Origin: an uncultured Pelagibacteraceae bacterium
Lineage (GTDB): Bacteria; Pseudomonadota; Alphaproteobacteria; Pelagibacterales; Pelagibacteraceae
Length of the DNA: 64,000 nucleotides
Direction of reading: 5' to 3'
Assembly: GCA_902595625.1 (NCBI GenBank)
Contig: CACJQQ010000003.1
Location: forward strand, 1 to 64,000
Positions 50,840 through 60,712 of this stretch are shown piece by piece. Within the stretch, counting starts at the first letter, position 1. Each line of letters begins with the position of its first letter. The notes below the pieces were generated by a model. It did not search any database. It was not told the DNA's origin and saw nothing but the letters and a program-made list of their open reading frames with translations. The translations under genes and the position numbers were made by a program.

Positions 50840-52261
50840 ATGTCTAATTTTGTCTTTTATGATTTCGAGACCAGTTCCTCCAATAAATATTGGGGGCAGA
50901 TAATTCAAATTGGCGCTGTCTTAACCAATGATAATCTCGATGAACTGGATAGATTTGATGTTAGATGCAGGTTAAGCCCAGGAATTATTCCTGAAGCTAT
51001 GGCACTGATTGTAAATAAATCGTCACCCCAGATGTTAAAAAATTCAAATTTATCTCATTATGAGATGATAAGACAATTTGTTGAAACTTTAAAAAGATGG
51101 GGAAAAGCTACTTACATAGGATTTAACTCGATAGAATTCGACGAAGAGTTTTTAAGGTGTACTTTATTTCAAACTTTAGAATATCCTTACATCACAAGCA
51201 CGAATGGAAACACCAGAGGAGATGTTCTGAGTTTAGCTAGAGCAGCTAATTTGTATTACCCAAACACTTTAAAAAACTCTGTTAATGAAAAAGGTAATGA
51301 TGTTTATAAATTAGATCAAATGGCACCTTTAAATGGCATTGAACATGGTGACGCTCATAGTGCAATCGGCGATGTTATGGCAACAGTAGGAATAGCTAAA
51401 ATTATTTCTAAAAAAGCACCTAATGTTTGGAAAGCAAGCATGTTAACTATGGATAAAACTCAATCACTAGAAATAATTAAAAAAGAACTTTTCTTTTGCA
51501 CAAACGAATATTTTTATGGACGTAGCAGACCTTATGTACAAACTTTCGTATGTCAGCACCCTCAATATCAATGGCCGCTATGTTTTGATTTAAGGCATGA
51601 TCCAACACCTTACTTAAACATGCCATTAAAGGAATTAGAGGCTGCGATGAAAAAACAACCAAAGTTTATTAGAACCGTAAGACATAATAAACATCCAGTA
51701 ATAATGAATCCATCTTATGGAGATAAATTTGAGGAATATAAAGTTATAGGAACAGCAAAATTAAAAGCTAGGGCAGAGCTTGTCAGAAAAAATAAAGAAT
51801 TTGCAGAAAAAATTCAATCTATAAAACGCTCAGAGATAGAGGAAAAAGAACAAAGTAAATCGCAAGAGGATTTATATAACGAGGAAAGTATTTATGCTAA
51901 ATTTACAACAGCAGAGGACAATAAAGTAATGCCTGAATTTCATTCCGCTGATTGGGAAAAAAAATTGAGTGTAATTTCTAAATTTAAAGATGAGCGTTTA
52001 CAATATTTTGGTAAAAAACTTCTTTATATGGAAAAACCTGAATTATTAAGCAAAGAAGAATATAATTTAATACACAAAGATACAGCTAAGAAACTTTTAA
52101 GTACGAATAATGAGAAATGGAACACAATACCAAGAACTTATTCAGAGATTGACACTTTAAGAGCAAAATTTGAAAAACAAGATGACAAGGAAAAATTAAA
52201 AATTTTAGATGATATTAACGCATACGTTGAAGATTTAGAAAAACATTACTCATCTGCATAG
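50840..52261 (+). CDS. sbcB: Exodeoxyribonuclease I
   Basis: FVFYDFETSSSNKYWGQIIQIGAVLTND; GFNSIEFDEEFLR; HGDAHSAIGDVMAT. Confidence 0.94.
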   Translation: MSNFVFYDFETSSSNKYWGQIIQIGAVLTNDNLDELDRFDVRCRLSPGIIPEAMALIVNKSSPQMLKNSNLSHYEMIRQFVETLKRWGKATYIGFNSIEFDEEFLRCTLFQTLEYPYITSTNGNTRGDVLSLARAANLYYPNTLKNSVNEKGNDVYKLDQMAPLNGIEHGDAHSAIGDVMATVGIAKIISKKAPNVWKASMLTMDKTQSLEIIKKELFFCTNEYFYGRSRPYVQTFVCQHPQYQWPLCFDLRHDPTPYLNMPLKELEAAMKKQPKFIRTVRHNKHPVIMNPSYGDKFEEYKVIGTAKLKARAELVRKNKEFAEKIQSIKRSEIEEKEQSKSQEDLYNEESIYAKFTTAEDNKVMPEFHSADWEKKLSVISKFKDERLQYFGKKLLYMEKPELLSKEEYNLIHKDTAKKLLSTNNEKWNTIPRTYSEIDTLRAKFEKQDDKEKLKILDDINAYVEDLEKHYSSA

Positions 52262-52295
52262 TTGACAAAAAATTAAAAATACTTATCTAGAGCAT

Positions 52296-52613
52296 ATGGC
52301 ATTTAAAGATTCTACAGATGAAAAATTTCAAGATCAAATTAACGGAAGCAAGTTAAATCTAGTTCAATTTTCGGCAAGCTGGTGCGGACCATGCCAACAA
52401 TTAAAACCAATTATAGAAAAGATTTCAAATGATATGGCTGATAAAATTGATTGTTACTATCATGATATTGAAAGCCAACCTAACGAACCCACTAAGTACT
52501 CAGTAAGAGGCGTACCCACAGTGCTTCTATTTAAAGGTGGAAAACTTGTAGGGACAAAAGTTGGAGCAACTAGCGAGAAAGATATGTTAGAATTTATTCA
52601 ACCACATATCTAA
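52296..52613 (+). CDS. Thioredoxin
   Basis: FSASWCGPCQQLKP; VRGVPTVLLFKGG. Confidence 0.92.
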   Translation: MAFKDSTDEKFQDQINGSKLNLVQFSASWCGPCQQLKPIIEKISNDMADKIDCYYHDIESQPNEPTKYSVRGVPTVLLFKGGKLVGTKVGATSEKDMLEFIQPHI

Positions 52614-53872
52614 TTTTTATTAAGTATATTTCCCACGTTATATAAAGAGCCTATACAAATAATTAACTTCTTATCTTTAGAGGTTAATTTTTTAATTGCT
52701 TCATTAAAATTATTAGCTTTATCAACATTAAATTGATTTTTTTTTGCTACAATTTCTAAATCTTTAGCAGACATGCAATTTTTCTCATTCTCTATAGGTA
52801 TAGTTACTATTTTTCTTAAAATTCCTTTTAACTGTTTAATAAATAAATCAGGCTCTTTATTTTTCATCATTGCCCAAACAGCGTATTTAGGTTCTTTAAT
52901 ATTTCTCAAATAATTCGCTAAATTTTTAGCATCCGTCTCAGAATGAGCACCATCAAGCATGATTTTTTCATTTGTGTGAAGTTTATTTTTAATCTTTCCA
53001 TTTTTTAAATATTGAAGTCTTCCTTCAAAAGAAATATTTGGAATAGTTTTTTCAATGATTTTTCTATTAATTTTAAGATCTAGTGCAATTTTTATTGCAT
53101 GACAGAGATTTTCTAATAATCCTTTTGAGTGAATATTTTTACTATCAAGCTTAATTTTATTTTTTTTATCTTGATAAAGATAATAATTTTTTTTCTTAAT
53201 TAACTTCCAAGCATTAGGATAATTTATTTTACTTTTATTCTTTTTCAAATTTTTTTTAATTCTAGTTAAAACATTTGACGTTTGCTTACCTACGTAAATT
53301 TGGGTAAAATTACTCAAGAAACCTACTTTCTGGTAAATGACCTCATTTAATGTCTTTTTTTTGAGAAAATTTAAGTGTTGTTTATTAATATTGACGACTA
53401 CTTGAGCTAAAGGAAAATCAAATACATTTGTGGAGTCCTTAGCAAATAATGCACCTGCTTCTACTAAGTGATAGTCAGTATTTTGTCTAGAAGCATGAAT
53501 TATATAAATTACAGTAAGAACCTCAAAAATAGTGAGGGGTACTTTTAGTTTTGCAATTAATTTTATTGATTGTCCAATTTCCTGGTGCGTTAAAAACCTG
53601 TTTCCCATCCAAAATCTTTCTTTAATATCTCTTAGCGATGGTGAAATGTAGGACGATACAGTCTGGTTGTTGGCTTCAATAAAACTTTTTAGTGAATAAA
53701 GAGTTGTGTATTTTCCGCTTGAACCAAGAAAATTAATTACATTATTTAGTTTTCTTTCTGGATGACCTAACTTTTTGAGAACTAATTTAATTCTTTTCAA
53801 ATCAAAATTAATTGTTTTGTTGAAAAGCTTGTGATTAGCTAGCTGCTTGTAGAGACTTATCGACTGTGACAT
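52610..53872 (-). CDS. folC: Divergent folylpolyglutamate/dihydrofolate synthase
   Basis: Mur-ligase-like; FLGSSGKYTT, LTIFEVLTVIYI, DGAHSETDAKNLANYL; overlaps accD. Confidence 0.82.
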   Translation of the reverse strand: MSQSISLYKQLANHKLFNKTINFDLKRIKLVLKKLGHPERKLNNVINFLGSSGKYTTLYSLKSFIEANNQTVSSYISPSLRDIKERFWMGNRFLTHQEIGQSIKLIAKLKVPLTIFEVLTVIYIIHASRQNTDYHLVEAGALFAKDSTNVFDFPLAQVVVNINKQHLNFLKKKTLNEVIYQKVGFLSNFTQIYVGKQTSNVLTRIKKNLKKNKSKINYPNAWKLIKKKNYYLYQDKKNKIKLDSKNIHSKGLLENLCHAIKIALDLKINRKIIEKTIPNISFEGRLQYLKNGKIKNKLHTNEKIMLDGAHSETDAKNLANYLRNIKEPKYAVWAMMKNKEPDLFIKQLKGILRKIVTIPIENEKNCMSAKDLEIVAKKNQFNVDKANNFNEAIKKLTSKDKKLIICIGSLYNVGNILNKN

Positions 53873-54749
53873 TCGAGTCTTGTTTAACTTGAGACTCTGA
53901 TTTTTTCAATAGAACATTTAGTAATGTCCCTATAGTTGAGTTTAAGTATTGTCTTTCAACAACCAAATCAATGCCGCCATGATCCTTTACATATTCAGCA
54001 GTCTGAAATTCTTCTGGTAGTGTCTCACGAACAGTATCCTGTATTACTCTTCTGCCAGCAAAACCAATAGTCGCCTTAGGTTCAGCAATTAATATATCTC
54101 CTAACATAGCCCATGAAGCTGTTACTCCTCCAGTAGTTGGATCTGTGAGCACTACTATGAATGGTATATTATTTTTCTTAAGTTCATTTACAGCTAAAGC
54201 AGTTCGAGACATTTGCATTAATGCTATCGATGACTCCATCATTCGTTGACCGCCGGAGCAACTAAAAAAGATGTAAGGCAATTTATTTTCTATTGCATTT
54301 TGAGCTCCTGCTATGAAAGCTTCACCTGATGCTGCTCCAAAAGATCCTCCAATGAATCTAAAATCTTGTGAACCGACTATTAAACTAATATTTTTAACTC
54401 TTCCCTTAGCTATTAAAACCGCATCATCTTGACCTGTTAATTTACGAGCAGCTTTCAATCTATCAGTATATTTTTTTTTGTCTTCAAAGTTTAAAGGATC
54501 ATCTTTTGGTAAAGGCGTTTCAATTATTTCAAATTCTCCATTGTCAAAAAAAACTTTAAATCTCTCTCTACACGTAAGTTTATGATGAGCTCCGCACTTT
54601 GGACAAACTTTTTGATTAGAAATTAATTCTTCTTTGTAAATTAAATTTTTACAACTACATGTAGTCCAAAGATTTTCATCTGTTTTGGAAGATTTTTTCT
54701 CAAAAAGAGATTGTAGTTTTGGTTTAATAAATTTTGTTATCCAATTCAT
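53835..54749 (-). CDS. accD: Acetyl-CoA carboxylase carboxyltransferase beta subunit
   Basis: Zn ribbon CSCKNLIY...CPKCGAHHKL; SSIALMQMSRTALAV; TGGVTASWAMLGDI. Confidence 0.96.
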   Translation of the reverse strand: MNWITKFIKPKLQSLFEKKSSKTDENLWTTCSCKNLIYKEELISNQKVCPKCGAHHKLTCRERFKVFFDNGEFEIIETPLPKDDPLNFEDKKKYTDRLKAARKLTGQDDAVLIAKGRVKNISLIVGSQDFRFIGGSFGAASGEAFIAGAQNAIENKLPYIFFSCSGGQRMMESSIALMQMSRTALAVNELKKNNIPFIVVLTDPTTGGVTASWAMLGDILIAEPKATIGFAGRRVIQDTVRETLPEEFQTAEYVKDHGGIDLVVERQYLNSTIGTLLNVLLKKSESQVKQDSNVTVDKSLQAAS

Positions 54750-55546
54750 GTAATTTTCTTTTTTAGATTGTACACAACTTTATCTAACTTTGTGACAGGA
54801 TTTTGTCCCATTTTGAGTGAATTTGTAATTGTTTTGCACAACATACTGCCTACAACCAGCCCATTTGCTGATTTAAGCGAAGAAATAGTTTTATCTGTTA
54901 TTCCGAACCCTATTACTAGATTTTTTTGAGGATTGATTCTTTTTATTTTGTTGTAATTTTTAAGAATTTTTTTTGCTGAAACTTTAAGTTTCCCGCCTGT
55001 AGTTGATAACATAGATATATAGTAGATCATGTCATGTGAATCTTTAATAATTTTTTTCATTCTATCTTTTGACGTTGTTGGAGAAAGTAGTTGAATAAAG
55101 TTTATTGATTTGGCTTTACATTTATTTGAAAAACTTTTATTTTCTGGATAAGGAAGATCTACGATTATTAATCCATCAACTCCAGAAGACTTACAACTAT
55201 TTAAGAAAATATTCTCACCATTTTGATAAATTAAATTATAATAACCCATCAAAATAAGAGGTTTTAAAGGATTATTTTTTTTGAATTTAGCAACTATTTG
55301 AAAAACATCTTTTAATTTTATTCCATTTTTAAGAGCTCTATGTGAACTGCCTTGTATCTGGCCCCCATCTGCTATGGGTGTATTATGAGGAAACCCAAGC
55401 TCTAAAATATCTGCATGTTTAGAAATTTTATCTAAAATTTTAAGAGAATTTTTTTTGGTATTATCACCAGCAACAGTATACGTTATTAAAGCAGGTCGAT
55501 TTTTTTTTTTACATTTTTCAAATGCTAAAGCAATGTTTGATTTCAT
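54746..55546 (-). CDS. trpA: Tryptophan synthase alpha
   Basis: ILELGFPHNTPIADGGQIQGSSHRAL; LIIVDLPYPE. Confidence 0.95.
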   Translation of the reverse strand: MKSNIALAFEKCKKKNRPALITYTVAGDNTKKNSLKILDKISKHADILELGFPHNTPIADGGQIQGSSHRALKNGIKLKDVFQIVAKFKKNNPLKPLILMGYYNLIYQNGENIFLNSCKSSGVDGLIIVDLPYPENKSFSNKCKAKSINFIQLLSPTTSKDRMKKIIKDSHDMIYYISMLSTTGGKLKVSAKKILKNYNKIKRINPQKNLVIGFGITDKTISSLKSANGLVVGSMLCKTITNSLKMGQNPVTKLDKVVYNLKKKIT

Positions 55547-56775
55547 CTAATATAAGAACCAATTTTCTGTTTAATGATATCTTTATCTTTAAGACTATCT
55601 CCACAAGAATTAACAATAATTACCTCTGAAGATTGTAATTTTGGAGCTATCCTAATTGCCTCTGCAAATGCATGAGATGGCTCCAGTGAAGGTGAAATGT
55701 TCTCGAGTTTTGATACTAGTTGATACGCTTCAAGCGCATCTTCGTCGCTTGCAGAGGTGTATTTTGCCCTTTTTGCATCCTTAAGAAAACAATGTAGGGG
55801 AGAAATTCCAGGATAATCTAAGCCAGCTGAGATTGACTCAGTTAATCCTATTTGACCTTCTTTATCTTGAATCACATATTGCGCTGCACCATGAAGAATT
55901 CCAATTTTAGATCCATTAGTTAAAGGCGCAGCATGAAGTTTGCTATTTTGTGGTCCACCAGCTTCTACCCCGATAAATTCTGCATTTGTATCCATGAACT
56001 CATTCCAAAAACCCGCTGCAGAACTGCCTCCACCAACACAATTTATTAATTTTAATTTTTTAGGAATCGATCCAAACTCATCTTTGACTTGTTTAATTAA
56101 TTCTCTTGAAATTTGAGCGGTGCTCCATGCGCAAATTTTAATAAATATATTTGGACCAACCGTAGAGCCAACACACATATGAGTAGTATCACAGTTTGAA
56201 ACCCAGTATCTCATACACTCACTTACAGCATCAACTAACGTTTGACTTCCAGTAGTCACTGGAACTATTAATGCTCCGTTTTTTTTCATAGCCTCTACAT
56301 TAGGCCTTTGACGTTTGATATCTTTTGCACCCATAAAAATTTTACATTTAAGACCAAATTTTTTTGCCGCCATAGAGAGCATTTTGCCTGCATAACCAGC
56401 ACCTGTGTCGCCAACCACATATTTCTTTCCAGCTTTTTTTGCAATCAGACAATGGACAGTAGCATTATATATTTTGTGAGCTCCTCCGTTTGCTTCTGAC
56501 ACAACTTTTGCGTAAATTTGAGCTCCACCAAGATAATCAGACAAATTTTCTAACTTTATAAAAGGTGTGGGAGCACCTATATAAGTCTTAAAATAATTGT
56601 CTCTTTCTTTAAGGAATTTCTTATCTTTTCTTAGTCTTTCAAATAATTTTGTCAAATCATCTATCGGCTTTTTGAGAGTCTCAGGTATATAGTTTCCACC
56701 AAATTTTCCTCCATACATAAAGTTTTTATCGTGTTGGTCGATAAGCGGAACTTTCTTTTTAATTTTTAATTTCAT
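55543..56775 (-). CDS. trpB: Tryptophan synthase beta
   Basis: GAHKIYNATVHCLIAKKAGKK (PLP Lys region); CVGGGSSAAGFWNEF. Confidence 0.96.
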   Translation of the reverse strand: MKLKIKKKVPLIDQHDKNFMYGGKFGGNYIPETLKKPIDDLTKLFERLRKDKKFLKERDNYFKTYIGAPTPFIKLENLSDYLGGAQIYAKVVSEANGGAHKIYNATVHCLIAKKAGKKYVVGDTGAGYAGKMLSMAAKKFGLKCKIFMGAKDIKRQRPNVEAMKKNGALIVPVTTGSQTLVDAVSECMRYWVSNCDTTHMCVGSTVGPNIFIKICAWSTAQISRELIKQVKDEFGSIPKKLKLINCVGGGSSAAGFWNEFMDTNAEFIGVEAGGPQNSKLHAAPLTNGSKIGILHGAAQYVIQDKEGQIGLTESISAGLDYPGISPLHCFLKDAKRAKYTSASDEDALEAYQLVSKLENISPSLEPSHAFAEAIRIAPKLQSSEVIIVNSCGDSLKDKDIIKQKIGSYIR

Positions 56776-57367
56776 TTACTTTTTTTATAAAATTTTTAAT
56801 TTTAAGATGATCTTTGTAACCTAAATCGCTTTCTAAACTAGATGATAAATCAAAAAAATTAATCCCTAATTTTCTTATATTTTCTACATTACTTTCAGAA
56901 ATTGAGCCTGCCAAGGCATATTTATTGCCTTTGGGTAATTTACTTATAAGGTTTTTTGGAAACTCTAAAGATTTTTCCATGCCAGGAGTATCAAATAAAA
57001 TTATATCAGCATTGTTAAATTTTTTATATTCTTCGAGATCTTTTTTTTCTTTAACTTTTATAGCTTTAATAATTTTAAAACCCATTTGTTTTATTTCATT
57101 AACTCTTTTTTTTGTTTCCGAACCATGTAATTGAATATATTCAAAATTACCTAATAAATTTTTCTTTATAAACTCATCAGAAGGATTGACTGTAACCGCA
57201 ACAAAAGAAGAATTTTTTTTGTTAAACCTGGAAAGATTTTTTACATCCTCCAAATTGATATTCCTTGGAGATTTTTTATAAAATACAAAGCCTAATAAGT
57301 TAATCCCAAGATCTATACATAATTGAACATCTCTGGTTATGTTTAAACCACAAATTTTTATTATCAT
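56759..57367 (-). CDS. trpF: Phosphoribosylanthranilate isomerase
   Basis: IKICGLNITRDVQLCIDLGINLLGFVFYKKSPR; QLHGSE. Confidence 0.94.
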   Translation of the reverse strand: MIIKICGLNITRDVQLCIDLGINLLGFVFYKKSPRNINLEDVKNLSRFNKKNSSFVAVTVNPSDEFIKKNLLGNFEYIQLHGSETKKRVNEIKQMGFKIIKAIKVKEKKDLEEYKKFNNADIILFDTPGMEKSLEFPKNLISKLPKGNKYALAGSISESNVENIRKLGINFFDLSSSLESDLGYKDHLKIKNFIKKVNEIKN

Positions 57368-58056
57368 TATTTTAATTCTTTAATTAATTTTGATATATTG
57401 TTTTTAATATTTCCTTTAATAATAGATCTTCCCATTACTAATGCAGTACTGCCATTTTTAAAAGCTTCTCTAGGATTTAAAACTCTTTTTTGATCTCCAG
57501 AACTGTCACCCTTAAAACGAATTCCTGGAGTTATAATTTCACCTTTGAATATTCTTTTAATAAATTTTAAATCAGATCCTGCACAAACAATACCGTGGCA
57601 ACCATTAGATTTAGCCAAGTGTGCTTGTTTTTTAATTAAATCTTTTATCGATTTTGTGTGACCAATTTTTTTAATTGAAGAATTTGACATACTGGTTAGA
57701 ACAGTAACTAATAAAACTTTAATTTTAGAATTAATTTTTTTAGTTGATTTTATAACTGCTTTTATTGTCTCTTCTCCTGAGTTCGCGTGAAGAGTTATAT
57801 AATTTATGTTCTTGAGATCTCTAAGAGAATTGATAGCTGCAGAACATGTCGCTGGAATATCATTTAGTTTCAGATCTAAAAAAATTTTTTTGTTTTTTAT
57901 TTTAGAAATAAATTCACGACCATTTTTAGAATAAAAAAACTCTAAACCAAATTTATAACCAATTTCTAATTTCTTAGTATTAGTTTGAGAAATTATTTTT
58001 TTTACTTCACTGATCTTATTAGTGTCACAAGCTATAAAAATTTTATATTTTTTCAT
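57367..58056 (-). CDS. pyrF: Orotidine-5'-phosphate decarboxylase
   Basis: IACDTNK...IFLDLKLNDIPATC; TPGIRFKGDSSGDQKRV. Confidence 0.92.
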   Translation of the reverse strand: MKKYKIFIACDTNKISEVKKIISQTNTKKLEIGYKFGLEFFYSKNGREFISKIKNKKIFLDLKLNDIPATCSAAINSLRDLKNINYITLHANSGEETIKAVIKSTKKINSKIKVLLVTVLTSMSNSSIKKIGHTKSIKDLIKKQAHLAKSNGCHGIVCAGSDLKFIKRIFKGEIITPGIRFKGDSSGDQKRVLNPREAFKNGSTALVMGRSIIKGNIKNNISKLIKELK

Positions 58057-58334
58057 TTATTTATAATTTTTTTTAAATTTTTTGAGGGTCTAAATCTCAA
58101 TTTAATTCTGTCTGGCTTATATATTAAATCATTAGTTGATGGATTCCGTGCATTAAAATTTTCTTTTAATATTTTGCTATAAAAACTACCAAATCCTCTT
58201 ATTTCCACATTATCTTTATTTTTTAAAGAATTATGAATACTTTCTGAAAAGATATCTAACAATTTTTCTATTTCAGATTGATTAATTTGGGGATTTTTTT
58301 TTTTGAGCTGTTCTATGAGCTTCTTGCGTGACAA
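58053..58334 (-). CDS. ihfB: HU/IHF-family DNA-binding protein, IHF beta-like
   Basis: VEIRGFGSFYSKILKENFNARNPSTND; adjacent to rpsA. Confidence 0.85.
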   Translation of the reverse strand: MSRKKLIEQLKKKNPQINQSEIEKLLDIFSESIHNSLKNKDNVEIRGFGSFYSKILKENFNARNPSTNDLIYKPDRIKLRFRPSKNLKKIINK

Positions 58335-60056
58335 TTATTTTTCTTTTTTCCCTTTTTTGCCAATTGCTTTCTCGAAAATTCCTTTTAGCGTGGCTCCAGA
58401 TTTTGTGGCTCCTTCGCCAAACTTAGCGATTAAAGATTTTTCCTCATCAATTTGAGCTGCTTTAACGCTCAATTTTACTCTCCTGTTTTGTATATCGAGT
58501 TCCGTAATTTTGGCATCTAAAGCATTATCTTTTGAAAAAACCTCAGGTCTTGCATCCGCCGCATCTTTTGCAAGGTCAGCTTTTTTAATTGTAATAATCA
58601 ACTTTTTATCTTGATCAATTGCAACTTTAACACCTGTTTTTAACACCTCGTGAATTCTTGTTGTTATAACATCTCCTACTTTCTTCTTATTTTCTTTAAA
58701 CCAATTTAGAGGATCTTTCTCTAATGCTCTTTTTGAGAATCTAATTTTATCGTCTTTTACTTCTAGTATTTTTACACTTATTACATCATTTTTCTTAAAT
58801 TTTTTTAAGTCATCAATATTTTCTTGATAGGATATTTCTTTGTAGTGTAACATTCCTGATAATTTCGTCTCAACCAGATCACCAAATATAGCCTTATCTG
58901 TTATATTGTTTATTTTTATTTTTACTTCTTTTCCAACTTTGTCTTTTATTTTATCCCATGGATTTTCTCTAGTAGCTTTGTAAGAAAGCGATATTCTTTT
59001 TGTATCTTTATCGATGTTCACTATTTTAAATTTAATTTTTTGAGAAACAGATAAAACTTTACTTGGTTTTACATTTCTATTTGTCCAGTCTAGTTCAGAG
59101 TTATGTATTAATCCTTCAATACCATCCTCTATTTTTACAAAACATCCATAATCCATAATTTTAGTTACTTCTCCCTCATAAACTTCTCCAACTTGATATT
59201 TTTTTTCAAAGTTTTCGTAAGGGTTTTCTGTTAGAGCTTTAACGGAAGCCGAGACGCGGTTTGTATCTTTATCTATTTTTGTAATTTTAACTCTCATTTT
59301 TTGACCAATAGTAACTAGGTCGGATGGTTTTTTTACACGCCCGTGACTTAAATCTGAGACGTGTAGTAATGCGTCAATACCATTTATATCTAAAAAAATG
59401 CCCCAATCAGTAGTTGCTTTCACGATTGCATTATCAATGATATCGTTTTCTTTAATATTTTTTAAAGCTTCTGTTATTTCTGCGTTTTTGCTTTTTTCCA
59501 ATACAGCTCTTCTAGAGACACAAACGTTACCACGATTTTTATCTATTCTTGTGGCAATCACCTTTACTGGAGTATTTAATAAGTGATCTATTCTTTTAAG
59601 AGGTCTTACATCTATTTGAGAAGAAGGCATAAAGCAGGGCAGGCCTTCAACTGTTGTAATAAAACCACCTTTAACTTTTCCAGTTATGTAACCAGTCATT
59701 TCCTCCTGTGTTTCGAAAACCTTTTCTAATTTTTTCCAAGCTTTCATTTTTCTAGCTTTATCTCTAGAAATAATTATTTCACCTTTAAAACTTTCTATTC
59801 TTTCAAGGTAAACATCAATTTGGGACCCAACTTTTATTTTTGCAAGTTCATCGTCATTTTTAAATTCTTCAACAGGTATCATGCCTTCCATTTTTGCCTT
59901 ACAATCTACAACTATAAAGTTTTTTGTTATCTCTGTAACAGTGGCCTTTACAATTTCGTTTTCTTTAAGCTTTCTATCTTTAAAGTCTTGATCTAGTAGG
60001 TTTTGAAATTCTTTTTGGGAAGAACTAGGTTTTTTTAATTCTTGTTCAGTTGACAT
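58335..60056 (-). CDS. rpsA: 30S ribosomal protein S1
   Basis: Multiple S1 domains (VKGGFITTVEGLPCFMPSSQID, GMLHYKEIS); 573 aa. Confidence 0.97.
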   Translation of the reverse strand: MSTEQELKKPSSSQKEFQNLLDQDFKDRKLKENEIVKATVTEITKNFIVVDCKAKMEGMIPVEEFKNDDELAKIKVGSQIDVYLERIESFKGEIIISRDKARKMKAWKKLEKVFETQEEMTGYITGKVKGGFITTVEGLPCFMPSSQIDVRPLKRIDHLLNTPVKVIATRIDKNRGNVCVSRRAVLEKSKNAEITEALKNIKENDIIDNAIVKATTDWGIFLDINGIDALLHVSDLSHGRVKKPSDLVTIGQKMRVKITKIDKDTNRVSASVKALTENPYENFEKKYQVGEVYEGEVTKIMDYGCFVKIEDGIEGLIHNSELDWTNRNVKPSKVLSVSQKIKFKIVNIDKDTKRISLSYKATRENPWDKIKDKVGKEVKIKINNITDKAIFGDLVETKLSGMLHYKEISYQENIDDLKKFKKNDVISVKILEVKDDKIRFSKRALEKDPLNWFKENKKKVGDVITTRIHEVLKTGVKVAIDQDKKLIITIKKADLAKDAADARPEVFSKDNALDAKITELDIQNRRVKLSVKAAQIDEEKSLIAKFGEGATKSGATLKGIFEKAIGKKGKKEK

Positions 60057-60058
60057 AC

Positions 60059-60712
60059 TTAATTACTTAAAACTCTTTCAACATATTTTGACATTTTTTT
60101 TAACATAGCTTGTTTACTTAATTTTCCGGTGTCGATTACTACCGAATCTCTATGTTTAAGTAAAGGGGAGTTTTTCCTTTTTGTATCAGATATATTCCTA
60201 ATTCTTAAGGCTTTTTTCACATCTAAAAGCTTGAGTTCACTATTTCTTTTTTTTAACTCTTTATATCTTCTGCTTGCAGCGATGTTAAGGCTACATACAA
60301 AAAAGAATTTAAGGTCAGATTTTGGAAGAATTTTAGTTGAAATATCTCTTCCCTCTATACAACAATTTTTGTTTTTTTTTGAAAAATTAATCTGAAATTT
60401 TTTAAGAACTTTTCTGATAGCACCAACTTTGGCAATAACAGCGCTATATTCCGAAATTTTGGGTGTCTGTAAATTTATTTTTTCTAATTTTTTGTAATTA
60501 AGCTGATCAAACTTTAATTTTAAAAATTTAATTTTATTTTTTGGTTTATATTTTAAAATTAAGTATCCTGCGTATCTGTAAAGAAGCCCGGAGGACAGAA
60601 ATCTAAGTTTATATTTCTTTGCTATCATTTTAGCACCAGTAGATTTACCAGTTGCCGCGCCACCGTCACAGGAAATTTGAATTTTTTTATTTTTGTATTT
60701 CAAAATTAGCAC
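60059..60712 (-). CDS. cmk: Cytidylate kinase
   Basis: QISCDGGAATGKSTGAKMIAKKY; CCIEGRDISTKILP. Confidence 0.93.
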   Translation of the reverse strand: MLILKYKNKKIQISCDGGAATGKSTGAKMIAKKYKLRFLSSGLLYRYAGYLILKYKPKNKIKFLKLKFDQLNYKKLEKINLQTPKISEYSAVIAKVGAIRKVLKKFQINFSKKNKNCCIEGRDISTKILPKSDLKFFFVCSLNIAASRRYKELKKRNSELKLLDVKKALRIRNISDTKRKNSPLLKHRDSVVIDTGKLSKQAMLKKMSKYVERVLSN

